Assembly (NCBI GenBank): GCA_041391385.1
Contig: JAWKOD010000002.1
Location: forward strand, 186,001-250,000
DNA: 64,000 nt
Source of the DNA: CANIGN01 sp041391385
GTDB lineage: Bacteria > Bdellovibrionota > UBA2428
Direction of reading: 5' to 3'
How positions within the stretch are numbered: position 1 is the stretch's first letter; every line of letters starts with the position of its first letter. The notes beneath the pieces are model-generated. The model saw nothing but the letters and a program-made list of their open reading frames with translations, made no database searches and had not been told where the DNA came from. Positions 19,117-27,602 of the stretch are shown here, in pieces. Both the position numbers and the translations under genes were made by a program.

Positions 19117-19556
19117 TGAAACATTTAACAGCTATTTTTTCTTTATTGTTTATTGGCTTTTTAAGTGCTGGAACGGCAACAAAAAAAGAAACTAAAGCTT
19201 CGAGTTCTGCTCCAAAGGTTGAGGTGAAAGCACCAAAGGCAGAAGAAAAAACTTTTAATGAAGAAGAATTCAAGGGTCTTATGAGAGATTGGAATGATAA
19301 AGTACTCAAGGTTTTAGAGAATGGGAAAGTACCCCAAGGCATTTTTGAATTAGCTGAGAAAATTATTAAAGTGAATCCAGATATGATATCTGTGCTTGCG
19401 GAGGATCTTAGTGAGTCGCTTAAGCAAACACCTTCGCTTATAGCGGGTATTCGCAAGCAGTGGTTACCTCATTCAACGAAACCACTTTTTGTGGGCTCGT
19501 CTGGCGAAACACTGTTTGAAATGGCTGAGCGCCTTGCTAAAGACGGCAACGGCTAA
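19116..19556 (+). CDS. Small periplasmic partner protein, unknown function
   Basis: The 146-residue product starts in the stop codon of the upstream gene (TAATG). It has a signal peptide (MKHLTAIFSLLFIGFLSAGTA), then a low-complexity Lys/Ala linker (KKETKASSSAPKVEVKAPKAEEK) and a helical domain of about 100 residues. Tight coupling to the candidate cell-wall hydrolase suggests a cognate partner, for example an inhibitor or accessory factor, but nothing in its sequence proves this. Its stop lies inside repeat copy 3. Confidence 0.65.
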   Translation: MKHLTAIFSLLFIGFLSAGTATKKETKASSSAPKVEVKAPKAEEKTFNEEEFKGLMRDWNDKVLKVLENGKVPQGIFELAEKIIKVNPDMISVLAEDLSESLKQTPSLIAGIRKQWLPHSTKPLFVGSSGETLFEMAERLAKDGNG

Positions 19557-19598
19557 AAGGTAGCGGAGGTGTGCCCAAAAGGTCTCTGACGCCTTTTA
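19554..19598 (-). repeat. Dispersed stop-codon repeat, copy 3 (between convergent genes)
   Basis: Read on the minus strand it is TAAAAGGCGTCAGAGACC ... TCCGCTACCTTTTA. Both ends double as stop codons: TAA of the plus-strand gene at 19554-19556 and TAA of the minus-strand rapA remnant at 19596-19598. Confidence 0.78.
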
Positions 19599-20045
19599 GG
19601 CAAGTCCAATATAAATGTGAATACTGTCGAGCTTAGCGTCTTTGTGTTTTTTGGAGGCTATTTTCATAGCAAGAGCGCACAATTCTTTTATTCTTTTTCC
19701 ATAAAGTGCAAACATCTTTTGAGTGTCTTGGGGGTCCATTTTTCTCTCTTTAACGACACTGAGCTTGGCGGAAGGTTTGATTTCAAGAGCATTTTCATCA
19801 ATGAAAACACTTTCTTTTTTGTTGAAGAATACTTCTAGAGCAAAGCTTCGTGTGGGGATGTCTCTGCTAAAACTAACGCCCGCGATGCCGCTTTCAAGGC
19901 CCCAAAAGTAATCAAGAGTGCTTTGGTAAAGAGGATGCTCAAGACTTATGAATTCGATGTCTTCTCGTAGAAGGGCAACGGCTCTATCGAAAGTCAGTGC
20001 CTTTTCCTCAAAGCACCCTAAATGAGGAAAGTTCTCAACAAACAC
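19596..20045 (-). pseudogene. rapA: RapA C-terminal domain, separated by frameshift
   Basis: The frame encodes the RapA C-terminal region: FPHLGCFEEKALTFDRAVAL, then LREDIEFISLEHPLYQST, then a beta-rich tail, matching the 'tfDReiALaREDvqFltweHPl' pattern of RapA. The helicase-bearing frame stops 32 bp earlier. The connecting sequence LGVSHDDFGLD (a RapA motif) is encoded in the third frame. Two single-base losses within about 60 bp therefore separate this part from the ATPase. It may be part of a decayed gene or of an intact one with sequence errors. Confidence 0.75.
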
Positions 20046-20076
20046 TGAGATTCTGAGCCCAGCTTGATTGTTCTGT

Positions 20077-21894
20077 CTAAGCCGAAGTCGTCGTGGCTAA
20101 CGCCAAAGTCTGCTGCATGAGATTCTCAAAAACCACGTCTGATTTTTCGCTTTTCTCGAAGCTTTTAATTTCTTTTAAAAGAGCCTGAGCCTTTGTGGCA
20201 TTAAAAGAGCGTTCATCAACATGGCTCTGGACTTTTTTAAGGTAGAGTTTTTCTTCTTCTTCAAAAACATCAAGAGCCTTGTCTCTGAATTTATTCCATG
20301 CGAGTTTTTTGTCGCTCTCTTTAAAAGCGTTAATTCTATCGAAGACTTTAAAGGCAAAGGGGCAAGGCTTTGCGAAAATTCCAAAAACTTCTTCATACAT
20401 TTTCACTAAAAAGTGAGTTTCTGTTTTGGGAGTAAAGGGGATGTGAATGTTGACATCTTCGCTCTGTCCAATGCGGTCCAAGCGACCAATTCGTTGTTCT
20501 AAAAGGTCTGGGTGCTCGGGCATATCCATGAAAATCATGTCATGACAAAACTGGAAGTTTCTTCCCTCACTCCCCATTTCACTACAGATAAGCGTTTGAG
20601 CTCCACCTTCAGAGGCGAACCAAGCAGCTTGCTTGTCGCGATGAAGGAGATCCATGCTTTCTACAAAGAGAGCAGCACTAAAGCCAGTTTTCTCGGTTAA
20701 ATAATTAAAGTAATTAGTTGCAGCTTCTTCGCTCTTACAAATCAAGAGAAGCTTTTCGCCTTTAAAGTCTTTTAAAAATTGGCTTAGCCATTCCTCTGAG
20801 CTTTGTTCAATCTCGTATTTATGCAAAATTCGCTGTGGAAATCCTTGAATAATATCGCGCCTGTTGTGGATATATTCCATAGGGTAATTGTGTGAGGTTT
20901 GTAAAAGTTTAACGAGTACGTCGAAGTTTTCTTCGCCAAAACGATAAGGCGTAGCTGTTAAAAAAAGAACACTTTTTACACTTTCACTAAGCTGCCAAAA
21001 AAACTTTAAGGTTTCGGGAGCTTCTTTTTCAAGGGGGATGAGCTGGTGGGCTTCGTCAATAATAACCAAGTCCCAGTTTTCTTTAAGTGCTGCGTTGAGA
21101 GAGTCTTTTTCTTTTATAAGTAAATCTAAGCTTGCGAGCACAAAAGAGTTCGAGGCAAATGAGTTAGCCCCTTGCGATTTGAGTTCTTCTTCCCAGCGAT
21201 CTTCATCGACAAGGATAAAAAGTTCAAAGAATTTTCTATAGAGCTCGGCTAGCCATTGGTGCTTGAGTGCTTCGGGTACAAGGATGAGTACTTTTTTAGC
21301 TCGGCCTAAGGCTTTTAGTTTTGAGAAAATTAGAGCGGCTTCGATAGTTTTTCCAAGGCCTACCTCGTCCGCGAGTAGAGCGCGGGGATGAGGCATTGCC
21401 ACAATTTTATCAACTGCGTAGAGTTGATGTGGGGTGAGTACGACTCTTGATCCGATAAACCCATGCAATTGAGAATTTTTATATTCTTCTACGAGCAAGG
21501 AAGCTTGCTTACGTAGCTCAAAGGCTTGATGTGTTCCCACGCGGCCGTCACGTAGGCAATCAAGAGGGTGCGAAACTTGTTTGGACGAAAAGACGTCGCT
21601 TTCTGAAATAATTCCAATTTCTGTTTCGTATTGTAGGAGCTCGTCTTGCTCTATTACGTTGAGTACTTTGAGCGACTTTCCAGATCGGAGTGTGAGTTCA
21701 GCGCCAACGCTAAAGGTGCTTCTCTCAAGAGGGGCACTTTTTGCAGAATAATTTCGTCGCTCGAGAGCTTTTGAGAATGAAACGCTAATAATGCTGGGAC
21801 TTATTTCGGTAATATGGCCTAAGCCAAGTTCTGCTTCGTTTGCAGAACGTACGCACTGGCCGATTTTAAATCGGGAGGGAGAGCTTAGCTTCAT
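20077..21894 (-). CDS. rapA: RNA polymerase-associated SNF2-type ATPase RapA (C-terminus frameshifted)
   Basis: The 605-residue frame has an N-terminal Tudor-like part. A SNF2/helicase core follows: Q-motif region TPHQLYAVDKIV, Walker A ADEVGLGKTIEA, DEAH box (LVIIDEAHQLI), motif III FLTATPYRFG, and helicase C motifs ICSEMGSEGRNFQF and EQRIGRLDRIGQ. RapA recycles stalled RNA polymerase. After residue ~595 the frame runs into ALATTTSA-stop, while the real continuation lies in other frames at 19596-20070. It overlaps the upstream FGxGxV-motif gene by 4 bp (ATGA). Confidence 0.9.
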   Translation of the reverse strand: MKLSSPSRFKIGQCVRSANEAELGLGHITEISPSIISVSFSKALERRNYSAKSAPLERSTFSVGAELTLRSGKSLKVLNVIEQDELLQYETEIGIISESDVFSSKQVSHPLDCLRDGRVGTHQAFELRKQASLLVEEYKNSQLHGFIGSRVVLTPHQLYAVDKIVAMPHPRALLADEVGLGKTIEAALIFSKLKALGRAKKVLILVPEALKHQWLAELYRKFFELFILVDEDRWEEELKSQGANSFASNSFVLASLDLLIKEKDSLNAALKENWDLVIIDEAHQLIPLEKEAPETLKFFWQLSESVKSVLFLTATPYRFGEENFDVLVKLLQTSHNYPMEYIHNRRDIIQGFPQRILHKYEIEQSSEEWLSQFLKDFKGEKLLLICKSEEAATNYFNYLTEKTGFSAALFVESMDLLHRDKQAAWFASEGGAQTLICSEMGSEGRNFQFCHDMIFMDMPEHPDLLEQRIGRLDRIGQSEDVNIHIPFTPKTETHFLVKMYEEVFGIFAKPCPFAFKVFDRINAFKESDKKLAWNKFRDKALDVFEEEEKLYLKKVQSHVDERSFNATKAQALLKEIKSFEKSEKSDVVFENLMQQTLALATTTSA

Positions 21895-22361
21895 TTTGCA
21901 TTAAGTAATACTTTGGGACCTTCTTTAAAGACAACGTCTATCTTGTTGTCGCGGCGGGCATGTACAACGCCTTTTCCAAAAGTGCTGTGCTCAAATACAT
22001 CACCTTCTTCGAGTGGGGTTGCGGGAGAATATTTTTTTAATGCAGCATCTCCCCAGTTTCGAACTCCGCTGTACCAAACTTCTTCAAGATCAACAGCTGG
22101 AGTTGTTGAGCGTTTTGTTGTTTTACGTGGTTTTTTTACAGTACTTGAAGCTGTTGTTTTGTTTTGTTTTTTATACTTATGAACAACCCCAGAAGTCTTA
22201 CATTGAACTTTATCAACAAAGCCTTTTGCGTCGTGATTAACGACGACATGCCATGTAAAGGTTTTCTCTTTAGTGCTGTAACACCAAATGTCTTTTGCGA
22301 CGGGTGTTTTATCAATGTCAGAGGGAATGGTTGGGGCTTTTGGTGTTTTTGCTTCACTCAC
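21891..22361 (-). CDS. Small protein with a CarD/UvrD-tail-like FGxGxV motif
   Basis: GTG 22361 (AAGAAG upstream) gives 156 residues. The N-terminal half has a Cys/His pattern (WCYSTKEKTFTWHVVVNH...VQCKTSG...HKYK) that could bind zinc. A basic linker (KKPRKTTKRS) follows, then LEEGDVFEHSTFGKGVVHARR, a beta-rich motif seen in CarD/UvrD C-terminal Tudor-like modules and in a family of small deltaproteobacterial proteins. The rapA start overlaps its stop, so a role near RNA polymerase is plausible. The frame is open to 22466, but that would run into the URC1 promoter region. Confidence 0.68.
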   Translation of the reverse strand: MSEAKTPKAPTIPSDIDKTPVAKDIWCYSTKEKTFTWHVVVNHDAKGFVDKVQCKTSGVVHKYKKQNKTTASSTVKKPRKTTKRSTTPAVDLEEVWYSGVRNWGDAALKKYSPATPLEEGDVFEHSTFGKGVVHARRDNKIDVVFKEGPKVLLNAK

Positions 22362-22467
22362 GATGCTTCTTAGCGTCCCACAGGTTGAATCCCTTTCGCA
22401 AGGAAACTCTGCTATGCTATTTTTCAAAAGGGACTTAAAAAGTACCCGAACAAGGAATAATCGCATT

Positions 22468-23727
22468 ATGTTTAAAGTCGATGAACGCTCAGATCACATT
22501 ATTTTGGCCTCCCATATAAATCTTAAGTTTAAAGAGACCCTTCCTATTCATTGGGGGGCAAAAAATGCTATTGAACGAGGCCCCATAGTTGCCTCAGTAA
22601 GTAATTCTAAAGCGCGTAATGCAATTGGCGCCCATAGCGGGAGTTATACGGTCTATAGGGCTCTTTCTATAGCAAGTGGAAAATTCCCAGCGCTTCATAA
22701 ACCTGACCTAAACAATACAGAAAGTCCGGTTAAAATTGGGCCTTATGAGCAGTGGTTTGATTCGACTAAAATAGTTGCTTTGGATCCTTGGGGCCTCGAC
22801 CCTCAGCTTCATTTTAAAGAGTATTTTGATAAGGGTTACGATATTCGGCCTACGATTGCCGTAACTCAGGCCCATTTGCAGATCCCCGAGGTCAATGAGG
22901 CGATTAAATTGGGCCGGCTTAAAGTCGATGGGAAAATTGTAAAAAATAATCATGACGTACGAGTCACAAAAGTAGCTATTGAACCTGTTTGGTTCTTGCC
23001 GGGTATTGCAAAACGCCTGGAAGTTGATGAGGGCGATTTGCGACGAACTCTTTTTCAAGAGACTGGGGGCATGTATCCCGAGTTTATTACTCGCCCTGAC
23101 TTGAAGGCATGGCTTCCCCCCATTGGAAGTACTACCGTCTATATTTTTGGGAACCCCGCTGATTTGGCCAATCCAAAAATCGAGCTGACTTGCAGGGTTC
23201 ATGATGAATGTAATGGTTCAGATGTTTTTGGTTCGGATATATGTACCTGTCGGCCCTATTTAATGTATGGAATTGAAGACGCTGCCCGCACTGCTCAAAG
23301 GGGTGGGGTAGGAATTATTGCGTACTATCGTAAGGAAGGTCGTGCGCTGGGAGAAGTAACGAAATTTCTTGTTTATAATGCACGTAAACGTCAAGTAGGT
23401 GGTGACACTGCTGCGACTTATTTTAAGCGCACTGAATGTGTTGCAGGAACAGAAGATGCGCGCTTTCAGGAGTTTATGCCTGATCCTTTGCATTTCTTCG
23501 GCATTCAAAAGATAGATAACCTCCACTCCATGAGCAATATGAAGTACGACGCCATTGTGCGAAGTGGAATTGAAGTTAAAAACAGAGTTTCTATTCCTGT
23601 CGAGCTAGTTCCAGAGGATGCACAAGTAGAGATTGAAGCCAAAAAAGCTGCAGGATACTTTTCGCCCGATGGGGCAAAGGACGAAGGGGCACTTAAAAAG
23701 GTAAAGGGACGCGCCATTGATGAATGA
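22468..23727 (+). CDS. URC1-like protein (GTP cyclohydrolase II homologue of uracil catabolism)
   Basis: The 419-residue protein contains the GTP cyclohydrolase II-type segment VHDECNGSDVFGSDICTC and YYRKEGRALGEVTKFLVYNARKR. Differences from RibA are visible: NGSD replaces LTGD, and RPYL follows the CxC in place of GPQL. This marks the URC1 subgroup, which acts in the URC route of uracil degradation in yeasts and some bacteria. ATG 22468 has AAGGA 11 bases upstream. It overlaps the URC4 gene by 8 bp, and the operon continues to upp. It is less likely a riboflavin enzyme because no rib genes are present. Confidence 0.85.
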   Translation: MFKVDERSDHIILASHINLKFKETLPIHWGAKNAIERGPIVASVSNSKARNAIGAHSGSYTVYRALSIASGKFPALHKPDLNNTESPVKIGPYEQWFDSTKIVALDPWGLDPQLHFKEYFDKGYDIRPTIAVTQAHLQIPEVNEAIKLGRLKVDGKIVKNNHDVRVTKVAIEPVWFLPGIAKRLEVDEGDLRRTLFQETGGMYPEFITRPDLKAWLPPIGSTTVYIFGNPADLANPKIELTCRVHDECNGSDVFGSDICTCRPYLMYGIEDAARTAQRGGVGIIAYYRKEGRALGEVTKFLVYNARKRQVGGDTAATYFKRTECVAGTEDARFQEFMPDPLHFFGIQKIDNLHSMSNMKYDAIVRSGIEVKNRVSIPVELVPEDAQVEIEAKKAAGYFSPDGAKDEGALKKVKGRAIDE

Positions 23728-24949
23728 TTTCGCAAGGGAACTTATTTTTACAGAGCAAGAAATTGATTATTTGCTTTCGCCAGAGGCGATTCGTATTCAG
23801 GCAAAAGCTATTTTTGACATGTGTCAGGATAGAAAATCTTATTTTGTTTATCATCCGGAGAATTTCCTACCTGCCGTTGCTTACGTTTTACAGGTTATTA
23901 AAAAGAACTACCCCGATCTCAACATTCCTTTTCATTCGAGATGGGGACATTTTAGAGTTGGCGGCATAGACCGTGTTTTGGAACTAAATAAAAAACTTAG
24001 TGGCGAAACCGAAATGGAAATTGCACGTTCTAAAATTGATTTAGTGATTACGTCTGTTCTTCTAGATGCAGGCGCTGGGATGAAGTGGAAGTTCTTAGAG
24101 AAGAATGAAACCTATAGTCGCTCTGAGGGCCTAGGGGTTGCGTCTTTTCATCTCTTCATGTCTGGAGCCATGAGCGAGGATAAAACCTCTCCTCGTGTTG
24201 ATGCTAATGGTTTATTGTCTTTAAGAACACAAGATTTAGAAGAGGCTTTTCAGGTAAGTGCAAAGAATCCTCTTGTTGGAGTAGAAGGGCGACTTAAGCT
24301 TTTACATAATCTCGCTCTTGCCCTTGAAAACAAGAAGTTTTTTAAAGATTCCCGACCCGGAAACCTTGTTGATTATTTAGTTGAGACTCACGGGAAAGAA
24401 ATCCCAGCTAAGGGAATTTTAAGGGCGGTCTTAGATGCCTTGGGCTCAATTTGGCCCGGACGTTTGTCTGCTTCGGGGGTTAATTTGGGGGATGTTTGGA
24501 AACATTCAACAGTGTCTTCAGTGGGCGGCTTAAAATCTTTAGTGCCCTTGCACAAGCTATCTCAATGGATGACTTATTCTCTAATAGAGCCCATTATGGA
24601 AGCGGGCTTAACGGTTGTTGGAGTTGAAGAGCTTACGGGTTTAGCGGAATATCGCAACGGTGGGCTCATGTTGGACTCGGGCCTTTTGAGCTTTAAAAAT
24701 CCAGAAGATGCTTTAAAAGATTGGCTCCCCGGGGACGATCTCGTTATCGAATGGAGAGCCCTAACTGTTTATTTGTTAGATCAGATGGCAGTGGAAATAA
24801 GAAAAACTTTAAATAAATCACCCAAGGATTTTCCCCTCGCCAAAGTACTTGAAGGTGGGACGTGGTGGGCCGGAAGATACTTGGCCCAGGAAAAACGAGA
24901 AGGGGCAACCTCTCCTATTAATCTTGTAAGCGATGGGACTGTTTTTTAG
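23720..24949 (+). CDS. URC4/Urg3-family protein (DUF1688)
   Basis: The 409-residue cytoplasmic protein matches the URC4/Urg3 family: an N-terminal 'LLSPEAIRIQAKAIFDMC', a central 'RWGHFRVGGIDR' and 'VSSVGGLKSLVPLHKLSQWMTYSLIEP', and the C-terminal 'EWRALTVYLLDQMAVEIRK'. It is genetically required for uracil catabolism by the URC pathway, but its reaction is not known to me. It overlaps URC1 upstream by 8 bp and ends 16 bp before upp. Confidence 0.88.
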   Translation: MNDFARELIFTEQEIDYLLSPEAIRIQAKAIFDMCQDRKSYFVYHPENFLPAVAYVLQVIKKNYPDLNIPFHSRWGHFRVGGIDRVLELNKKLSGETEMEIARSKIDLVITSVLLDAGAGMKWKFLEKNETYSRSEGLGVASFHLFMSGAMSEDKTSPRVDANGLLSLRTQDLEEAFQVSAKNPLVGVEGRLKLLHNLALALENKKFFKDSRPGNLVDYLVETHGKEIPAKGILRAVLDALGSIWPGRLSASGVNLGDVWKHSTVSSVGGLKSLVPLHKLSQWMTYSLIEPIMEAGLTVVGVEELTGLAEYRNGGLMLDSGLLSFKNPEDALKDWLPGDDLVIEWRALTVYLLDQMAVEIRKTLNKSPKDFPLAKVLEGGTWWAGRYLAQEKREGATSPINLVSDGTVF

Positions 24950-24965
24950 AGTTTTTGAGGAATAT

Positions 24966-25598
24966 ATGAGCGATAAAGTAAAAGTTTTAAATCATCCCCT
25001 CTTACAGCACAAACTTGGTTATTTGAGAGATAAGAACACGAGTTCTGCGGAGTTTAGAGAACTTGTCAGGGAAATTAGTCGGGTTTTAGCCTTGGAGGTA
25101 ATGAGCGATTGGAAAGACATGAAAAGTGTTGAGATCGAGACGCCCATTGCAAAGGCAACTGTAAATCGAATACAAAATCCACCCGTTGTCGTCTCTGTCA
25201 TGAGAGCAGGAAACGGAATGTTGGATGCAGTTTTATCTATGATCCCCGTAGCCTCCGCAGGCTTTATTGGAATTTATAGAGATAAGTTTATTAAAAATAC
25301 TGTTGAATATTATTTTAAAATGCCTAGCGATATTAAGGGTAAGGTGGCAATACTCTGTGATCCCCTAGTGGCAACTGCAGATACAATGCTAGCGGCTCTC
25401 GATCGCTTAAAAAGTTACGAAGTAAATAAAATAAAAATTATAAGCATTCTGGCGAGTGAGTTCGCTATTGAGAAAATAAAGCATTTTCACCCTGATGTTG
25501 AAATTTATACTTTAAGTGTAGAAAAAGAGATGAACGATCAGGGGTACTTGGTTCCTGGTCTAGGAGACGCGGGCGATAGGCTTTATCAGACAAAATAA
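24966..25598 (+). CDS. upp: Uracil phosphoribosyltransferase (URC6 role)
   Basis: The 210-residue enzyme makes UMP from uracil and PRPP. It shows the PRTase PRPP-binding loop LCDPLVATADTMLAAL, the MRAGNGMLDAVL motif and the C-terminal uracil-binding stretch LVPGLGDAGDRLY. The start at ATG 24966 (GAGGA upstream) gives the canonical MSDKVKVLNHPLLQHKLGYLR N-terminus. In URC clusters the UPRT supplies the uracil-derived nucleotide for the pathway, so here it may serve catabolism as well as salvage. Confidence 0.95.
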   Translation: MSDKVKVLNHPLLQHKLGYLRDKNTSSAEFRELVREISRVLALEVMSDWKDMKSVEIETPIAKATVNRIQNPPVVVSVMRAGNGMLDAVLSMIPVASAGFIGIYRDKFIKNTVEYYFKMPSDIKGKVAILCDPLVATADTMLAALDRLKSYEVNKIKIISILASEFAIEKIKHFHPDVEIYTLSVEKEMNDQGYLVPGLGDAGDRLYQTK

Positions 25599-25603
25599 TT
25601 TTA

Positions 25604-26239
25604 ATGGGAAATCGAAGAAAAAAGCCTGGAACAAGATGTTTGGCTTGTCATATGCGAAAAGAGCTTTGTATTTGCCCTGAAATTAGGGCTTGCAAGGAAA
25701 CCTTTAAGAACAAATGTAAAATATTAATTTTGATGCACCATCGGGAGCGACACCTGACAACAAATACAGGGCGCATTGCTGCTTTGAGTATCCCAAATTG
25801 TGAGGTTCATTTTAGAGGACTGCCATACAAGACACTTAATTGTGCTGAGCTTCTTGATGCTGAAAGAGAGCCCCTTTTACTTTTTCCAAGTGAAGATGCG
25901 CAGGTTTTGACAAAAGAGCTTCTAGAAAAAATAAAAAAGCCTGTAACCTTGGTCGTCCCTGATGGAAGTTGGCGCCAAGCTTATAAGGTTTCAAAAAGAG
26001 AGCCTGCTTTGGCGAATGCTATTCGGGTGATACTTCCCGAGGGTAAGGAGTCTGAATATCAGCTCAGGCGAGAGCCTAAGGCGGGTGGCTTGGCAACATT
26101 TGAGGCCATTGCTCGTGCTATGGGTGTGATTGAAAACATCGAAATGCAAGAAAAGTTAGAGAAGCTTTTTCGTTTGATGGTTAGCCGCACTATGAGAAGC
26201 CGAAGTGGGCGAGTCGATTTACCTGAGTCTGAAAAGTGA
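25604..26239 (+). CDS. DTW-domain tRNA uridine aminocarboxypropyltransferase (TapT/YfiP-like)
   Basis: The 211-residue protein starts with a Cys-rich element (CLACHMRKELCIC) that probably binds zinc. It contains the DTW-family signature as PDGSWRQAYKVSK, plus 'HHRERHLTTNTG' and 'GGLATFEAIARAMG'. DTW proteins transfer an aminocarboxypropyl group from SAM to a tRNA uridine (acp3U). It starts 5 bp after upp, so it rides on the URC operon. The stop codon lies in the stem of the following terminator. Confidence 0.85.
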   Translation: MGNRRKKPGTRCLACHMRKELCICPEIRACKETFKNKCKILILMHHRERHLTTNTGRIAALSIPNCEVHFRGLPYKTLNCAELLDAEREPLLLFPSEDAQVLTKELLEKIKKPVTLVVPDGSWRQAYKVSKREPALANAIRVILPEGKESEYQLRREPKAGGLATFEAIARAMGVIENIEMQEKLEKLFRLMVSRTMRSRSGRVDLPESEK

Positions 26240-26275
26240 AAGCGCTATCAGGATTTGCTCCTGATAGCGCTTTCT
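26238..26275 (+). terminator. Terminator of the URC/DTW operon
   Basis: A perfect 16-bp stem (GAAAGCGCTATCAGGA, 26238-26253, with 26259-26274) around a 5-nt loop ends in TTTC. It overlaps the DTW gene's stop codon. Confidence 0.85.
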
Positions 26276-26308
26276 AGAAAACCCCAGCATTGGTGCAGAA
26301 TGCTGGGG
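26274..26308 (-). terminator. Minus-strand terminator facing the URC terminator
   Basis: CCCCAGCATT/AATGCTGGGG (26282-26291 with 26299-26308) is a perfect 10-bp stem. On the minus strand it is followed by TTTTCT. It would end minus-strand transcripts arriving from about 26.45 kb or from the gene above. Confidence 0.75.
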
Positions 26309-26445
26309 CATATCTTCAACTTAGGTCGAAATCCTGGGTCTCCCCCTCTAGAGCAGCCCCCTCTTACCCCTAAGGGTAACCCTCTGTGCGCTGTCTCTAG
26401 TACCCCTTTTGGGATTTCTTCTAAGGACCCCTCGTCCCTATAAAA
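26276..26445 (-). ncRNA. Candidate structured RNA, rod-like (6S-like architecture)
   Basis: This gene-free stretch folds on itself as a long interrupted rod. On the minus strand, CTTAG and GAAATCC pair with GGATTTC and CTAAG. An open bubble of 11 and 13 nt follows, then CTAGAG(A)CAGC pairs with GCTGCTCTAG, and TTACCC/GGGTAA closes the tip. A closing stem, large central bubble and apical stem of about this size resemble 6S RNA. The minus strand is favoured because a terminator hairpin with TTTTCT ends it. No convincing sigma-70 -35 box was found. The identification as 6S is inference. Confidence 0.38.
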
Positions 26446-26523
26446 AGTACTTTATTGCAGGTGAGAAAAAAGCGCTACTCTTCTTGATGTCGTGTCTGTA
26501 TCAAAAGTGTCAGCAGCTAAGAA

Positions 26524-27567
26524 TTAGTTTGTTGCTTTTTGTTTTGGGGGCAGGAGGAACGAAGTAGGGCTTTTCTTAAAGCGTGTAAAAACTTCTTTGT
26601 AAATCTCGTCTCGAATAGAAGATTTAATTCTACGAGACTTAAGGGCAACCCAAAAAGCTAAAAAGAAACTTACGCTGACGTTCATGATACCAATAAAAAA
26701 TATTCCTATGAAAGCGAGCCAAAATTGAGAGTGGTAGAGAAAGTCGATACCTAGGCTTGCAGTTGCAAGTGTTATAGTGCCTGAGGAAATCGTAACGTGT
26801 CTTACGTCCAGTGGAATACCAAAGAAGCCAAGAATTTTCGGAGACATTCCTAGCAAAAAACCAAGTGAGATATAGCCTACCCATCCGCTGAGATGTTTTT
26901 GGTAGAGAGTTATCCAGCGTTGCAGTCGGCTTGGTCCAAGCATGGCCTTAAGTTTGCGGTGTGATGCGAGCGCTTGTGGGATTTCGTGATATACAGACCA
27001 GTTGTGGACCCACCCAGCTATGACAGATGAGAGCCATAGGAGAAATCCTGTGAATGCCGCATGAATCGGAGTGAGACCAAGTACTGAGTAATGAGATAAA
27101 GTTTTGAGAGCTTCTTCCTTGTCCATAAGAGGAGCTCCTTGTGCATAGAAAATGATCGAAAAAATGAGAAGTGTCGTAGGAATGACAAGAAAAACGTTTC
27201 CAAGTATGGAGGCGCCTTGCGAACGAATTAAGTTTACAACTTCGTCTACGAGGCTTGAACGTTCTTTGTCGCTATTGAGGTTGTGCATTTTAGCAGCAAG
27301 AGCGTTTGCCGTCATTGCAGGTTGTCTTGTAGCTAAAGTAAAGCCGAATGAATAAATGCCGATGAAGCCTACGGAGTAGTTAATTGATTTAAAAATCCCT
27401 TGGATGAAGTAGGATAGCGACATCTCTTCCATGAAAGTTTTAGTGAAGGCAATAAGGCCTGCAATAATACCGCCGCCCGCAGCTTTTCTGAACATTTCGT
27501 TATATTCATTCGAGTTTCGCGTAATGTAGTGTTCGCCGGCCTCTGCATTTTGTTCGGCTATCTTCAT
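26524..27567 (-). pseudogene. COG4389-type 'site-specific recombinase' membrane protein, C-terminal part
   Basis: The first residues MKIAEQNAEAGEHYITRN, then EYNEMFRKAAGGG, match the mid-protein signature of the COG4389/Gcr family. Five to six transmembrane helices follow. Despite the historical name, the protein looks like an integral membrane protein with no recombinase motif. It is continuous with the gene at 27603-28586 but in a different frame: the linking DFFTNRALLAL is encoded in the third frame, so two single-base insertions (in or near GGGGG 27607-27611 and GG at 27568) split it. Confidence 0.72.
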
Positions 27568-27602
27568 GGAGAGCAAGCAGGGCTCTATTTGTGAAAAAAT
27601 CC

